A stretch of DNA of 64,000 bases from CBFHND01 sp965657085 (GTDB taxonomy: Bacteria; Pseudomonadota; Alphaproteobacteria; Rhodobacterales; Rhodobacteraceae), in contig CBFHND010000009.1 of assembly GCA_965657085.1 (NCBI GenBank), forward strand, positions 1-64,000, in the 5' to 3' direction. Made by a program: the position numbers and the translations under genes. The notes under the pieces were generated by a model. It did no database searches. It saw only the letters and a program-made list of their open reading frames with translations, and was not told where the DNA came from. Shown piece after piece: positions 1 through 7,012 of the stretch. Numbering within the stretch: the first letter of the stretch is position 1; every line of letters starts with the position of its first letter.

Positions 1-315
1 CAGGTGCTGTGCAAGCCCGGCTCGGTGAACCCGCACACCAAGTTCGAAGCCGAAGCCTACATCCTGACCAAGGAAGAGGGTGGCCGTCACACGCCGTTCT
101 TCGCCAACTACCGTCCGCAGTTCTACTTCCGTACGACGGACGTGACGGGCACGGTTCAGCTGGCCGAAGGCACCGAGATGGTCATGCCCGGCGACAACGT
201 GTCGTTCGGCGTTGAGCTGATCGCGCCGATCGCCATGGAACAAGGCCTGCGCTTCGCCATCCGCGAAGGCGGCCGGACTGTGGGTGCCGGTGTTGTGTCG
301 AAGATTACTGAGTAA
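1..315 (+). CDS. tuf: Elongation factor Tu, C-terminal part (5' end outside window)
   Basis: Reading from base 1 gives about 104 residues of EF-Tu domain III, including FEAEAYILTKEEGGRHTPFF and the C-terminus VGAGVVSKITE, ending in TAA at 313-315. EF-Tu is the GTPase that carries aminoacyl-tRNA to the ribosome; the GTP-binding domain I and domain II lie left of the window. A tuf gene at the head of the S10 cluster is the usual order in Alphaproteobacteria. A structured 3' element and an intrinsic terminator follow, so its transcript ends before the histidine kinase gene. Confidence 0.97.
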   Translation, partial: QVLCKPGSVNPHTKFEAEAYILTKEEGGRHTPFFANYRPQFYFRTTDVTGTVQLAEGTEMVMPGDNVSFGVELIAPIAMEQGLRFAIREGGRTVGAGVVSKITE

Positions 316-346
316 TCGTCAAACAACACCGCGTGGGCATCACCTG

Positions 347-394
347 CGGCAGTCGTTCCAAAGGAACGATGAGAGCAGAGACGCAGCACCCGGT
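347..394 (+). other. Conserved hairpin element downstream of tuf (copy 1)
   Basis: A 7-bp perfect stem TCGTTCC/GGAACGA (353-359 with 363-369, loop AAA) is preceded by GCAG, followed directly by TGAGAGC (370-376), and then by CACCCGGT (387-394). The same order occurs after rplP (9681-9718), where the stem is TCGCTCT/AGAGCGA. The stem differs at paired positions while the flanks are constant, which is the mark of a conserved RNA structure. It lies between the tuf stop codon and its terminator, so it would be part of the tuf 3' UTR or a small RNA processed from it. I do not recognise the family. Confidence 0.55.
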
Positions 395-404
395 CGAGTT
401 AAAG

Positions 405-438
405 AAGGGCCGCCCCAACCGGGCGGCCCTTTCCTTTT
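405..438 (+). terminator. Intrinsic terminator after tuf
   Basis: An 11-bp stem, AAGGGCCGCCC (405-415) with GGGCGGCCCTT (421-431), is followed by a T-rich tail. It separates tuf from the histidine kinase gene at 595. From here to 594 I see no gene; a good AAGGAG ribosome binding site appears at 582-587. Confidence 0.9.
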
Positions 439-594
439 GCCATATCTCTCGAAATCCAGCCGGTCCGGCGCTGGCACGGCTGGGTCAGAGTGTCGGCTCA
501 AAATTCAAAACTGCCGACAAATACAATTTGAGCATTAACGAAATCGAAGGCGAATCCGCTTCAACGTAGCCTTGGTCATATAAGGAGTGCCGTT

Positions 595-2196
595 GTGCTT
601 GGATCAGTGTCGAATACATCAAGGCTTTTTTTGCTGTCCGTTGTTGCGATGGTCATCATGTTTTTCCTCGTGGTCGGGGGCGTGACACTCTTTCTGACCA
701 ACGCGCAAAATGACATGGCGCAGCGCAATACCGAAAAGCTGGTGAACACGGCCGTCAAAAATCAACGCAGTGATCTGGAACTCTATACAATCGACTATTC
801 AATGTGGGACGAAGGGCTTGCCAATACGGCAGCGCGTAATATCGATTGGATTTATCCCAACATGGCGTCCACGGTCGAAACGGGCGCGTTTCAATCATTC
901 AGTGTGATCTATGACAACGGGGACGTATTGTCCTGGTTGGACGAAACAGCCGATGAAATCCGCCCCGCGTATTTGTCGACCCAGGATATTGAAGTACTCC
1001 GCGCCGCCAAGGCGAAGGTGGCAACAAACGAATCCTCCTCCCTGTACCGACAAGTCGGTGGTGAGATTTGGGTGCTTTCGACTCTGCACTCTCAGCCCTA
1101 CCGCCCCGGTGAGGCGCCGATTGATGTCTCCGGCAACCCGCTTTTGGTGTTTGGTCAGCGCGTCGATGAGGCTTTCCTGACCGAGGTGGAAAATACCTTC
1201 CTGATCGACGGTGTGGAATTGCAGTATGATACGGCCAATCTGCCCGCTGATCGTTCGATCCCGTTGCCCGGGGCTGATGGCGCTGCCGTTGTTGCTGTCA
1301 CCTGGCCGCTGCCCGCCCCCGGGACCGCCGTGCTGAAACAGTGGCAAATGCCTGCAATGATCCTGGCGCTTGCAGTGCTTGGCATCGCATATGCTCTTGG
1401 TCGGTTGATCGTGATGATGGCGGTGCGGCTCAAAAGCGCCCTGGAACAGGCGCGTGAGGCAGACCGGGCCAAGAGTGTTCTGCTGGCAAATGTGAGCCAT
1501 GAGTTGCGCACCCCGATGAACGGGATCATCGGTGCCGCCGAACTGTTGACGGATGCGGAAATCGCTGACGAAGATCGGGAGCTTGTGGACATTATTGAAT
1601 CGTCCGCCAAGGAGCAGATCGACCTGATCGAAGAGCTTCTGCAGATCGCACGGATTGATGCAGGCGATGTCTTTACCCACCCTGCCCCTGTAGCCATGGA
1701 CGACTTCTCTGCGTCCGCCACGGCGCTCCACCGGATGACAGCAAATCAGAAGGGTCTGGATTTCAATCTCGAAGTGGATCCGTCGTGCCCGGTCGTGATG
1801 ATCGACGGAAAACTTCTGCGGCAATCCATCACCAACCTGCTGGGCAATGCCATTAAATTCACGACGGATGGCACCGTTGGCATGAGGGTGATCTGGAATG
1901 AAACGAGCATGTCCGACGGGGCCTTGCAAGTGGAAGTCTGGGACACGGGCATCGGAATTGATCCTGAGGACATTTCGGTGATCTTTGAACGCTTCAAACA
2001 GGTCGATGAGCGTATCGAACGCGAATACGGCGGTTCGGGCCTGGGCCTGTCGATTACCAAATCCCTTGTCGAAAGCATGGGCGGGGCTTTGAGCGTCACG
2101 TCGGAGTCTGGCAAAGGATCGACATTCATGATCGTCCTTCCTTGTGACGTGGCTAAGGACGGTGCTGCCACGCCTGAACTCAAGCACGCAGCCTGA
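595..2196 (+). CDS. CHASE4-domain sensor histidine kinase
   Basis: Membrane-bound sensor kinase of 533 aa. A GTG start is chosen because AAGGAG (582-587) sits 7 nt upstream and the first transmembrane helix begins right after. Order of parts: helix around residues 7-32; extracytoplasmic region about 35-245 with the CHASE4-like stretch YTIDYSMWDEGLANTA; second helix about 253-276; HisKA dimerisation domain with phospho-acceptor H302 in VSHELRTPMNGI; HATPase_c with N box NAIKFT, G1 DTGIGI and G2 GGSGLGLSI. There is no receiver domain in the chain; the receiver is the next gene, 26 nt downstream, so the two probably act as a pair. The ligand is unknown. Its place between tuf and rpsJ is unusual for a regulatory gene. 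Confidence 0.9.
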   Translation: MLGSVSNTSRLFLLSVVAMVIMFFLVVGGVTLFLTNAQNDMAQRNTEKLVNTAVKNQRSDLELYTIDYSMWDEGLANTAARNIDWIYPNMASTVETGAFQSFSVIYDNGDVLSWLDETADEIRPAYLSTQDIEVLRAAKAKVATNESSSLYRQVGGEIWVLSTLHSQPYRPGEAPIDVSGNPLLVFGQRVDEAFLTEVENTFLIDGVELQYDTANLPADRSIPLPGADGAAVVAVTWPLPAPGTAVLKQWQMPAMILALAVLGIAYALGRLIVMMAVRLKSALEQAREADRAKSVLLANVSHELRTPMNGIIGAAELLTDAEIADEDRELVDIIESSAKEQIDLIEELLQIARIDAGDVFTHPAPVAMDDFSASATALHRMTANQKGLDFNLEVDPSCPVVMIDGKLLRQSITNLLGNAIKFTTDGTVGMRVIWNETSMSDGALQVEVWDTGIGIDPEDISVIFERFKQVDERIEREYGGSGLGLSITKSLVESMGGALSVTSESGKGSTFMIVLPCDVAKDGAATPELKHAA

Positions 2197-2222
2197 AGCG
2201 CAAAACCAAATCGAGGAAGCAG

Positions 2223-2582
2223 ATGAAAATCCTGATCGTAGACGACAACGCAGTGAATGCCCGCGTGCTCCAGCGCATGGTGGAAAAGGCAGGCGGCAAC
2301 GCGGCCTGTGTTGCCGATGGCAAGAAGGCGGTTGAATACCTGGAGATGGAAAAACCGGATTTGATCTTCATGGATCTGAACATGCCGATTATGAATGGGC
2401 ACGAAGCGACCCGATTGATCCGGGAAAAATTCGACCCGGACGAATTGCCCATTTTCGCGGTCACGGCGAATGTCACGTCGGATTCACGTCAACAGTGCAA
2501 GGCCGACGGGTTCAACGATTTCATTTCCAAACCGATCAATCGCAAGATTGTTCAAGAGGTGATCTCCGGCGACACCGCATAA
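2223..2582 (+). CDS. Single-domain response regulator (CheY-like receiver)
   Basis: A 119-aa protein that is only a receiver domain: acidic pair D7/D8, phospho-acceptor D51 in IFMDLNMPIMNG, switch residue T81 and conserved K103 in SKPI. There is no DNA-binding or enzymatic output domain, so it must act by protein contact or as a phosphorelay intermediate. An AGGAAG ribosome binding site lies just upstream. It follows the CHASE4 kinase by 26 nt and is almost certainly co-transcribed and phosphorylated by it (inference). The sequence resembles the receiver halves of hybrid kinases (DivK/CheY type), so the pair may be a split hybrid. Confidence 0.9.
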   Translation: MKILIVDDNAVNARVLQRMVEKAGGNAACVADGKKAVEYLEMEKPDLIFMDLNMPIMNGHEATRLIREKFDPDELPIFAVTANVTSDSRQQCKADGFNDFISKPINRKIVQEVISGDTA

Positions 2583-2623
2583 TTGCATCCTAGGGCAGGG
2601 GCTTCTGCGTCGGATACGAATTT

Positions 2624-2673
2624 GGTGCCGCCGTCGTTGTGCCAGGCACTATGACCTTGTGCACCCGTAGGGA
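2624..2673 (+). repeat. 50-bp diverged direct repeat, left copy
   Basis: Begins GGTGCCGC and contains ATGACCTTGTGCACCCG. It aligns without gaps to 3361-3410 at 37 of 50 positions. The two copies flank the minus-strand hypothetical gene at 2756-3289. The interval 2583-2755 holds nothing else that I can support. Confidence 0.5.
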
Positions 2674-2755
2674 AATTCTATCCCTTGTCTCGGTATCATT
2701 GTGTAGAATTTGCTCGGATGAAGCTGAAGCTGCCAGGCGCCTTAGACCAACATGC

Positions 2756-3289
2756 CTAAGCGGCTTCGGCTTTGCGCCGGTGCCACTCATCCCAGAAAAG
2801 ATCGTACGCGTCTCGCTCGTCGGCTGTTACCTTCTTGTTTCCAGGGCATCCATAGAAACGCTCCACCTGCTCTACAAACTTCATAACCGCACGGCGGTGT
2901 TCCGATTTCGACAGTTCGCCAACCGCACCCGTTTCGGTTTGAAGGAACACTTTGTCCCCGTTATGGGTCGTGCACCAATCGACACCTGAATTGCACTCGA
3001 GAATTGTCACGGGATGGTCGTACACGCCAGTGGGGTACATGGCATGTCCACAGCATGCCAACATCTGATTGGTGAACTCACCAAAGTCGCAGTCCTGATC
3101 GAGTGATCGGAGAAGAAACAAGCCAGTTGCCGTCAGTGACCACCTGCCAGAGTTTTGGTCTGAAAGGGCCTCTGATCCGATCTTCAAATACAACTCTCCG
3201 TGCGAACAAAGGTCTTTGGAAGCGTAACGCCCGCCGTCTTTGATCCACGACTGCCTCAAGATCAATATATCAAAACCGGTATCTGTCAT
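2756..3289 (-). CDS. Hypothetical protein
   Basis: A 177-aa protein I do not recognise, starting MTDTGFDILILRQSW and ending DEWHRRKAEAA. It is soluble by composition (no signal peptide or membrane helix), with several Cys/His residues (CSHGE, ACCGHAMYP, VDWCTTHNG) that are not in a known metal-binding spacing, and a charged C-terminal helix. It lies opposite to both neighbours and between two diverged 50-bp repeats, which suggests insertion between the receiver gene and rpsJ. Base composition looks somewhat lower in GC than the ribosomal genes next door. Function unknown. Confidence 0.65.
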   Translation of the reverse strand: MTDTGFDILILRQSWIKDGGRYASKDLCSHGELYLKIGSEALSDQNSGRWSLTATGLFLLRSLDQDCDFGEFTNQMLACCGHAMYPTGVYDHPVTILECNSGVDWCTTHNGDKVFLQTETGAVGELSKSEHRRAVMKFVEQVERFYGCPGNKKVTADERDAYDLFWDEWHRRKAEAA

Positions 3290-3360
3290 TTAACGTGTCT
3301 TTTGGCCGATACGCACATGCGATCAAGATACATTATGTGTACTTGGGTAAACACCCACCA

Positions 3361-3410
3361 GGTGCCGCTGTTACAGTGCTGCGCATTATGACCTTGCGCA
3401 CCCGCTGCGA
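3361..3410 (+). repeat. 50-bp diverged direct repeat, right copy
   Basis: Begins GGTGCCGC and contains ATGACCTTGCGCACCCG; partner of 2624-2673 (74 percent identity, no gaps). It ends about 25 nt upstream of the -35 box of the rpsJ promoter. The copy-to-copy distance is 737 nt and encloses the hypothetical gene. Confidence 0.5.
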
Positions 3411-3435
3411 AAATCTGCGGATTTTCACAACGGGG

Positions 3436-3464
3436 TTGCCACATCCCCCGACTCCCCCTATACG
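3436..3464 (+). promoter_or_regulatory. sigma70-type promoter of the rpsJ operon
   Basis: -35 TTGCCA (3436-3441), 17-nt spacer, -10 TATACG (3459-3464). The same boxes and spacing occur upstream of rpmC (11500-11528), and TATACG with 17 nt also upstream of rplO. The implied leader to rpsJ is about 120 nt. In the 300-nt interval 3290-3589 I see only this promoter, the repeat copy, and the start region of the minus-strand gene. Confidence 0.7.
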
Positions 3465-3589
3465 CCCACACACGGAACAGGGGTGCGCGATGCGTGCCCC
3501 TCTTATGTTCTGCCAAAAGACGCGAAGAGGCTGTGCGATGAGCGCCCATCCTCCAATCCGTTGACATCCCAAAGCCAAGGGATATGCAC

Positions 3590-3907
3590 ATGGCACAAAG
3601 CCAAAACATCCGCATTCGCCTCAAGGCGTTTGACTACCGGGTGCTTGATGCCTCCACCCAGGAAATCGTCAACACCGCCAAACGCACAGGCGCATCTGTT
3701 CGCGGCCCCATTCCGCTGCCGAACAAGATCGAGAAATTCACCGTTCTGCGTGGCCCCCACGTTGACAAGAAATCCCGTGACCAGTTCGAAATCCGCACGC
3801 ACAAGCGTCTGCTGGATATCGTTGATCCGACCCCCCAGACCGTTGACGCGCTGATGAAGCTCGACCTCGCGGCTGGCGTGGACGTCGAGATCAAGCTGCA
3901 AGCGTAA
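3590..3907 (+). CDS. rpsJ: 30S ribosomal protein S10
   Basis: S10 (105 aa from this start), part of the 30S head and, as NusE, of antitermination complexes. Conserved text: IRIRLKAFDYRVLD, GPIPLPNKIEKFTVLRGPHV, KKSRDQFEIRTHKR. There are two in-frame ATGs 6 nt apart (3584 and 3590). The second is chosen because AAGGGA at 3577-3582 then has 7-nt spacing and the protein begins MAQSQNIRIRL as in relatives. First gene of the S10 segment, 15 nt ahead of rplC. Confidence 0.97.
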   Translation: MAQSQNIRIRLKAFDYRVLDASTQEIVNTAKRTGASVRGPIPLPNKIEKFTVLRGPHVDKKSRDQFEIRTHKRLLDIVDPTPQTVDALMKLDLAAGVDVEIKLQA

Positions 3908-3922
3908 AGGGAGGGCACCATC

Positions 3923-4792
3923 ATGTTGCGCTCCGGCGTTATTGCGAAAAAAGTCGGCATGACCCGACTGTTCATGGAAGACGGCAAGCAGATCCCTGTG
4001 ACCGTTCTTCAACTCGACAAGCTGCAGGTTGTGGCCCAGCGGACCCCTGAGAAAGACGGCTACACCGCCGTTCAGTTGGGCGCAGGCACAGCCAAGGCGA
4101 AACGGACATCCCAAGCCATGCGCGGCCACTTTGCGGCGGCATCGGTGGAACCCAAGCGCAAGGTCGCCGAGTTCCGCGTCGATCCCGAAGCGATGCTGAG
4201 CGTGGGCGAGGAAATCATCGCTGACCACTACTTCGAAGGTCAGTTCGTTGACGTTGCAGGCACATCGATCGGTAAAGGTTTTGCCGGTGCGATGAAGCGC
4301 CACAACTTCGGCGGTCTGCGCGCGTCGCACGGTGTTTCGATCTCACACCGTTCGCACGGTTCCACAGGTCAGTGTCAGGATCCGGGCAAGGTTTTCAAAG
4401 GCAAGAAAATGGCCGGTCACATGGGTGCTGCCCGTGTCACCACGCAGAACCTGCAAGTCGTGAAAACAGACACCGACCGTGGTCTGATCATGGTCAAGGG
4501 CGCGGTTCCCGGCTCCAAAGGTGGCTGGGTGACAGTCAAGGATGCGGTGAAGAAACCGTTCCCTGAAAACGCGATCCTGCCTGCCGCGCTGAAATCTGCC
4601 GCTGAAGAAGCTGCCAAAGCCGCGGAAGAAGCCGCTGCTGCCGCCGCCGCCGAAGCCGAAGCAGAAGCCGCACGTCTGGCCGAAGAACAAGCCGCTGCCG
4701 AAGCCGAGGCGCTGAAAGCCGCCGAAGCCGAAATCGCTGCCGAGAAATCGGACGAAGGCGACGCAGCAGAGAAGAAGGAAGGCGAAGAATGA
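3923..4792 (+). CDS. rplC: 50S ribosomal protein L3 with Ala/Glu-rich C-terminal tail
   Basis: L3 is a primary binder of 23S rRNA near the peptidyl transferase centre. The N-terminus RSGVIAKKVGMTRLF and the central ASHGVSISHRSHGSTGQ loop, which reaches the centre, are intact. The core ends near residue 222; residues 223-289 form a low-complexity Ala/Glu/Lys tail (EEAAKAAEEAAAAAAAEAEA and onward) ending in an acidic KKEGEE, predicted to be a long helix. That makes 289 aa against roughly 210 for typical bacterial L3. AGGGAGG upstream supports the start. It overlaps rplD by 4 nt (ATGA). Confidence 0.97.
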   Translation: MLRSGVIAKKVGMTRLFMEDGKQIPVTVLQLDKLQVVAQRTPEKDGYTAVQLGAGTAKAKRTSQAMRGHFAAASVEPKRKVAEFRVDPEAMLSVGEEIIADHYFEGQFVDVAGTSIGKGFAGAMKRHNFGGLRASHGVSISHRSHGSTGQCQDPGKVFKGKKMAGHMGAARVTTQNLQVVKTDTDRGLIMVKGAVPGSKGGWVTVKDAVKKPFPENAILPAALKSAAEEAAKAAEEAAAAAAAEAEAEAARLAEEQAAAEAEALKAAEAEIAAEKSDEGDAAEKKEGEE

Positions 4793-5406
4793 AACTCGAC
4801 GTCATCAAACTGGACGGCGGCAAGGCCGGTTCGGTCGATCTGGACGAGGCCCTGTTTGGTCTCGACCCGCGCGCCGACATCCTGCACCGTGTCGTCCGCT
4901 GGCAGCGTAACAACGCCCAAGCCGGCACGCACAAGGTCAAGACACGCTCCGAGGTCGATTACTCGACCAAGAAGATTTATCGCCAGAAGGGCACCGGCGG
5001 CGCACGCCACGGCGCACGTTCTGCTCCGATCTTCCGCGGTGGTGGTGTCTACAAAGGCCCGGTTGTTCGCAGCCACGGCCACGACCTGCCCAAGAAGTTC
5101 CGCAAGCTGGGCCTGCGCCACGCGCTGAGCGCCAAGGCAAAAGCGGGTGAGCTGGTGATCATCGACGAAGCAACCGCTTCGGGCAAAACCGCCGCCCTGG
5201 CCAAGCAGGTCAAGGACCTGGGCTGGAAGCGCGCGCTGGTCATCGATGGTGCATCCGTGAACGAGGACTTCCTGCAAGCGTCGCGCAACATCGACGGTCT
5301 GGATATTCTGCCGACCATGGGCGCAAATGTTTACGACATCCTCAAGCGTGACACCCTGGTGATCACCAAGGCGGGGATCGAAGCACTGGAGGCCCGTTTG
5401 AAATGA
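4789..5406 (+). CDS. rplD: 50S ribosomal protein L4
   Basis: L4 (205 aa) lines the peptide exit tunnel. The tunnel loop is recognisable in QKGTGGARHGARSAPIF, followed by the conserved FRKLGLRHALSAK and the C-terminal NVYDILKRDTLVIT. In E. coli L4 also represses its own operon; whether that applies here is not visible. It starts inside the rplC stop (ATGA) and overlaps rplW by 4 nt, so the three genes are translationally coupled. Confidence 0.98.
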   Translation: MKLDVIKLDGGKAGSVDLDEALFGLDPRADILHRVVRWQRNNAQAGTHKVKTRSEVDYSTKKIYRQKGTGGARHGARSAPIFRGGGVYKGPVVRSHGHDLPKKFRKLGLRHALSAKAKAGELVIIDEATASGKTAALAKQVKDLGWKRALVIDGASVNEDFLQASRNIDGLDILPTMGANVYDILKRDTLVITKAGIEALEARLK

Positions 5407-5699
5407 GCGCCAAAGCAAACCACTACGATGTGATCCGCAAGCCGATCATCACCGAGAAAGCCACGATGGCGTCCGAGAATGGCGCCGTGGTGTTCGAAGT
5501 GGCGATCGACAGCAACAAGCCGATGATCAAGGAAGCTGTCGAAGCTGTCTTTGGCGTCAAGGTGAAGGCCGTGAACACGACCATCACCAAGGGCAAGGCC
5601 AAGCGTTTTCGCGGCCAGCTGGGCAAGCGTAGGGACGTCAAGAAAGCCTACGTCACGCTCGAAGAGGGCAACACGATCGACGTGTCCTCCGGTCTCTGA
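5403..5699 (+). CDS. rplW: 50S ribosomal protein L23
   Basis: L23 (98 aa) sits at the tunnel exit and is the docking site for trigger factor and SRP. Family hallmarks: DVIRKPIITEKATM at the start, VEAVFGVKVKAVNT, and GKAKRFRG. Last gene of the first S10 segment: an intrinsic terminator follows 24 nt after the stop, instead of rplB as in E. coli. Confidence 0.98.
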   Translation: MSAKANHYDVIRKPIITEKATMASENGAVVFEVAIDSNKPMIKEAVEAVFGVKVKAVNTTITKGKAKRFRGQLGKRRDVKKAYVTLEEGNTIDVSSGL

Positions 5700-5722
5700 C
5701 CTTTGCTGCATTGAAAACGACG

Positions 5723-5751
5723 AAGGCCCTCGCGGATGCGGGGGCCTTTTT
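5723..5751 (+). terminator. Intrinsic terminator after rplW
   Basis: Stem AAGGCCCTCGC (5723-5733) with GCGGGGGCCTT (5738-5748), one G-T pair, loop GGAT, then a T run. It ends the rpsJ-rplC-rplD-rplW transcript and makes a break inside the canonical S10 operon. Confidence 0.9.
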
Positions 5752-5827
5752 CGTTGAGGCGTGTCTTTGAACGCGTCGGCGCGAAATGGCTGGTTTGATG
5801 GTGCGGGGGGATGGCGCTTGTGTTCGC

Positions 5828-5865
5828 GTGATAAAAGGCGCATGGGTCATGGGCGACGTTATCAC
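5828..5865 (+). promoter_or_regulatory. Candidate stem in the long cspA leader
   Basis: GTGATAA (5828-5834) can pair perfectly with TTATCAC (5859-5865) across a 24-nt loop. It lies about 100 nt upstream of the cspA start, within a gene-free stretch of 217 nt. Long structured leaders are known for cspA-type mRNAs, where they control translation at low temperature; assigning that role here is inference. Confidence 0.35.
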
Positions 5866-5968
5866 ATCTATCGGCATCACTGCTCCTCACGGCTCAGTCA
5901 TTCGATCTTTCGCTGACTTAGCCGATCTGCCGCATCCTGCGGGCAGTCTTAAATCTAGGAGTACGACG

Positions 5969-6175
5969 ATGGCTACTGGCACCGTCAAATGGTTCAACAC
6001 AACTAAAGGTTTTGGTTTTATCGCTCCCGATGGCGGCAGCAAGGACGTGTTCGTGCACATCTCTGCCGTTGAGCAAGCAGGCCTGACCGGTCTGAGCGAC
6101 AACCAGAAAGTGACCTTCGACATCGAAGCGGGCCGTGATGGCCGCGAGAGCGCGAGCAACATTCAACTGGCATAA
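5969..6175 (+). CDS. Cold-shock domain protein (CspA family)
   Basis: A 68-aa single cold-shock domain: MATGTVKWFN, RNP1-like KGFGFIAP, RNP2-like DVFVHISAV. It binds single-stranded RNA or DNA and acts as an RNA chaperone. The start is set by TAGGAG at 5956-5961 and by the family N-terminus; the open frame extends upstream to 5786 without supporting signals. It is a monocistronic gene with its own terminator (6228-6256), inserted between rplW and rplB. Alphaproteobacteria usually carry several csp paralogues, so no specific symbol is given. Confidence 0.95.
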   Translation: MATGTVKWFNTTKGFGFIAPDGGSKDVFVHISAVEQAGLTGLSDNQKVTFDIEAGRDGRESASNIQLA

Positions 6176-6227
6176 GGTCGGCCTTTGCCACCTTGCGCCG
6201 TCGTCTGGCGGCGCGCCACATTCGACC

Positions 6228-6256
6228 AAGCCCCGCCTTTGCCGGCGGGGCTTTTT
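6228..6256 (+). terminator. Intrinsic terminator between cspA and the phasin gene
   Basis: Stem AAGCCCCGCC (6228-6237) with GGCGGGGCTT (6244-6253), loop TTTGCC, then TTT. It ends cspA and lies 5 nt from the stop codon of the convergent phasin gene, so it may serve both directions. Confidence 0.9.
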
Positions 6257-6260
6257 CGTG

Positions 6261-6596
6261 TCAGAGCGGAATGTCGTCGTATTTCCGCGAAAAGGCCGAT
6301 CTGCCGCCTTTTGAAGGTTGGCCCATGGCCGCCGACATCAATTCCACGACACGCGCGGATTGTTCCGAGTACTGCTGGATGGTGTCGCGCATATAATCGG
6401 CCTGCAGCTTCATCCATTCAGCAGGCGTGCCGCAGGTCATCATGGCGCTTTGCGTGGCGATATCGGTCTGTACGCGGCTCATGGCGAAACGCGCGCAATC
6501 GGTCGCGATCTCGGTCCAGGCTTGTGCGGCCGCCGGGTTGAAGGCGGCGATGGGGGCGGTCAACGGGGTGACGTCGACTTTGTCGGTTTTGGGCAT
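6261..6596 (-). CDS. Phasin family protein
   Basis: A 111-aa, helix-rich, amphipathic protein matching the phasin pattern: a short N-terminal lead, then AAAQAWTEIATDCARFAMSR and LQADYMRDTIQQYSEQSARV with regularly spaced hydrophobics. Phasins coat polyhydroxyalkanoate granules. The start at 6596 is preferred (MPKTDKVDVTPL) because AAGGAC precedes it; the frame stays open to 6734, but that extension is Pro/Gln-rich and unlike the family. No PHA synthase is in the window, so a granule role rests on family resemblance only. It is convergent with cspA. Confidence 0.75.
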   Translation of the reverse strand: MPKTDKVDVTPLTAPIAAFNPAAAQAWTEIATDCARFAMSRVQTDIATQSAMMTCGTPAEWMKLQADYMRDTIQQYSEQSARVVELMSAAMGQPSKGGRSAFSRKYDDIPL

Positions 6597-6789
6597 GGGA
6601 TGTCCTTTTTCCGGTTGGGGCTGTGAACAGTCTATCTGGTTTTGGGGCAGGGCGGTTTGATCTGGATCGTGTTCCGGCAAAACACGCGTGCGAGCCGTCT
6701 GGTCGGCGATGCGGTGCAATTGGGCCCACGTCATGGTTGGTGTCAGTTGGAAAGCCCCGACCGCATCGCCGTTTTCTTGCGCGGGCTGC

Positions 6790-6818
6790 TTGACCTGACT
6801 GCCTGCACCTCATAGTAA
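6790..6818 (+). promoter_or_regulatory. Candidate promoter for the rplB segment
   Basis: -35 TTGACC (6790-6795), 17-nt spacer, weak -10 TAGTAA (6813-6818). It would start a leader of about 190 nt ahead of rplB. The next hairpin (6831-6854) would then be near the 5' end of the RNA. Confidence 0.4.
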
Positions 6819-6830
6819 GCCCCATCGGCA

Positions 6831-6854
6831 AGGCCCCGGATTCGTCCGGGGCTT
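6831..6854 (+). terminator. Terminator-like hairpin with TTCG loop in the rplB leader
   Basis: Stem AGGCCCCGGA (6831-6840) with TCCGGGGCTT (6845-6854), tetraloop TTCG, followed by CGTTGTTGT, which is only partly T-rich. No gene ends upstream on this strand, so it is either an attenuator/stabilising hairpin in the rplB leader or the end of an unannotated short RNA. Confidence 0.45.
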
Positions 6855-6882
6855 CGTTGTTGTCCGCATGGTGCGGTGAACT

Positions 6883-6923
6883 GCACCTTACGGGCGCCGG
6901 GTAAGGCGGGCTTTCAGGCCGCC
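6883..6923. repeat. Palindromic GTAAGG-family repeat, copy A
   Basis: Contains CACCTTAC and GGTAAGGCGGG facing each other across GGGCGCC, then a GGCGGGC/GGCCGCC arm. It shares the TAAGG(T/C)GGG core with copies after rplR, rpmD, rpoA and aapP. Confidence 0.5.
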
Positions 6924-7012
6924 ATGCCCCAGACCAAACCGGGCACCTACGGGGGCCTATAACCATAGGACGGGGCTTGCCTCGTTCGTTCAAGCAAACG
7001 GAAGACAGTAAC

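Larger units (their letters stand above)
6597..7012 (+). other. 416-nt gene-free interval upstream of rplB
   Basis: It contains the presumed promoter side of the minus-strand phasin gene, a plus-strand promoter-like pair at 6790-6818, a terminator-like hairpin at 6831-6854, and one copy of the GTAAGG palindromic repeat (6883-6923). I find no coding frame I can support. A TATAAC at 6958-6963 could be a second -10 box but lacks a good -35. Confidence 0.5.

Noticed and set aside
895..2187. 430-codon open frame antisense to the CHASE4 kinase
   Set aside because: Shadow frame in GC-rich DNA; its product is rich in His/Arg/Gly without domains, and the sense strand has a complete kinase.
5786..6175. 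129-codon frame extending cspA upstream
   Set aside because: The extra 61 residues are unlike any cold-shock protein and TAGGAG sits at the internal ATG (5969).
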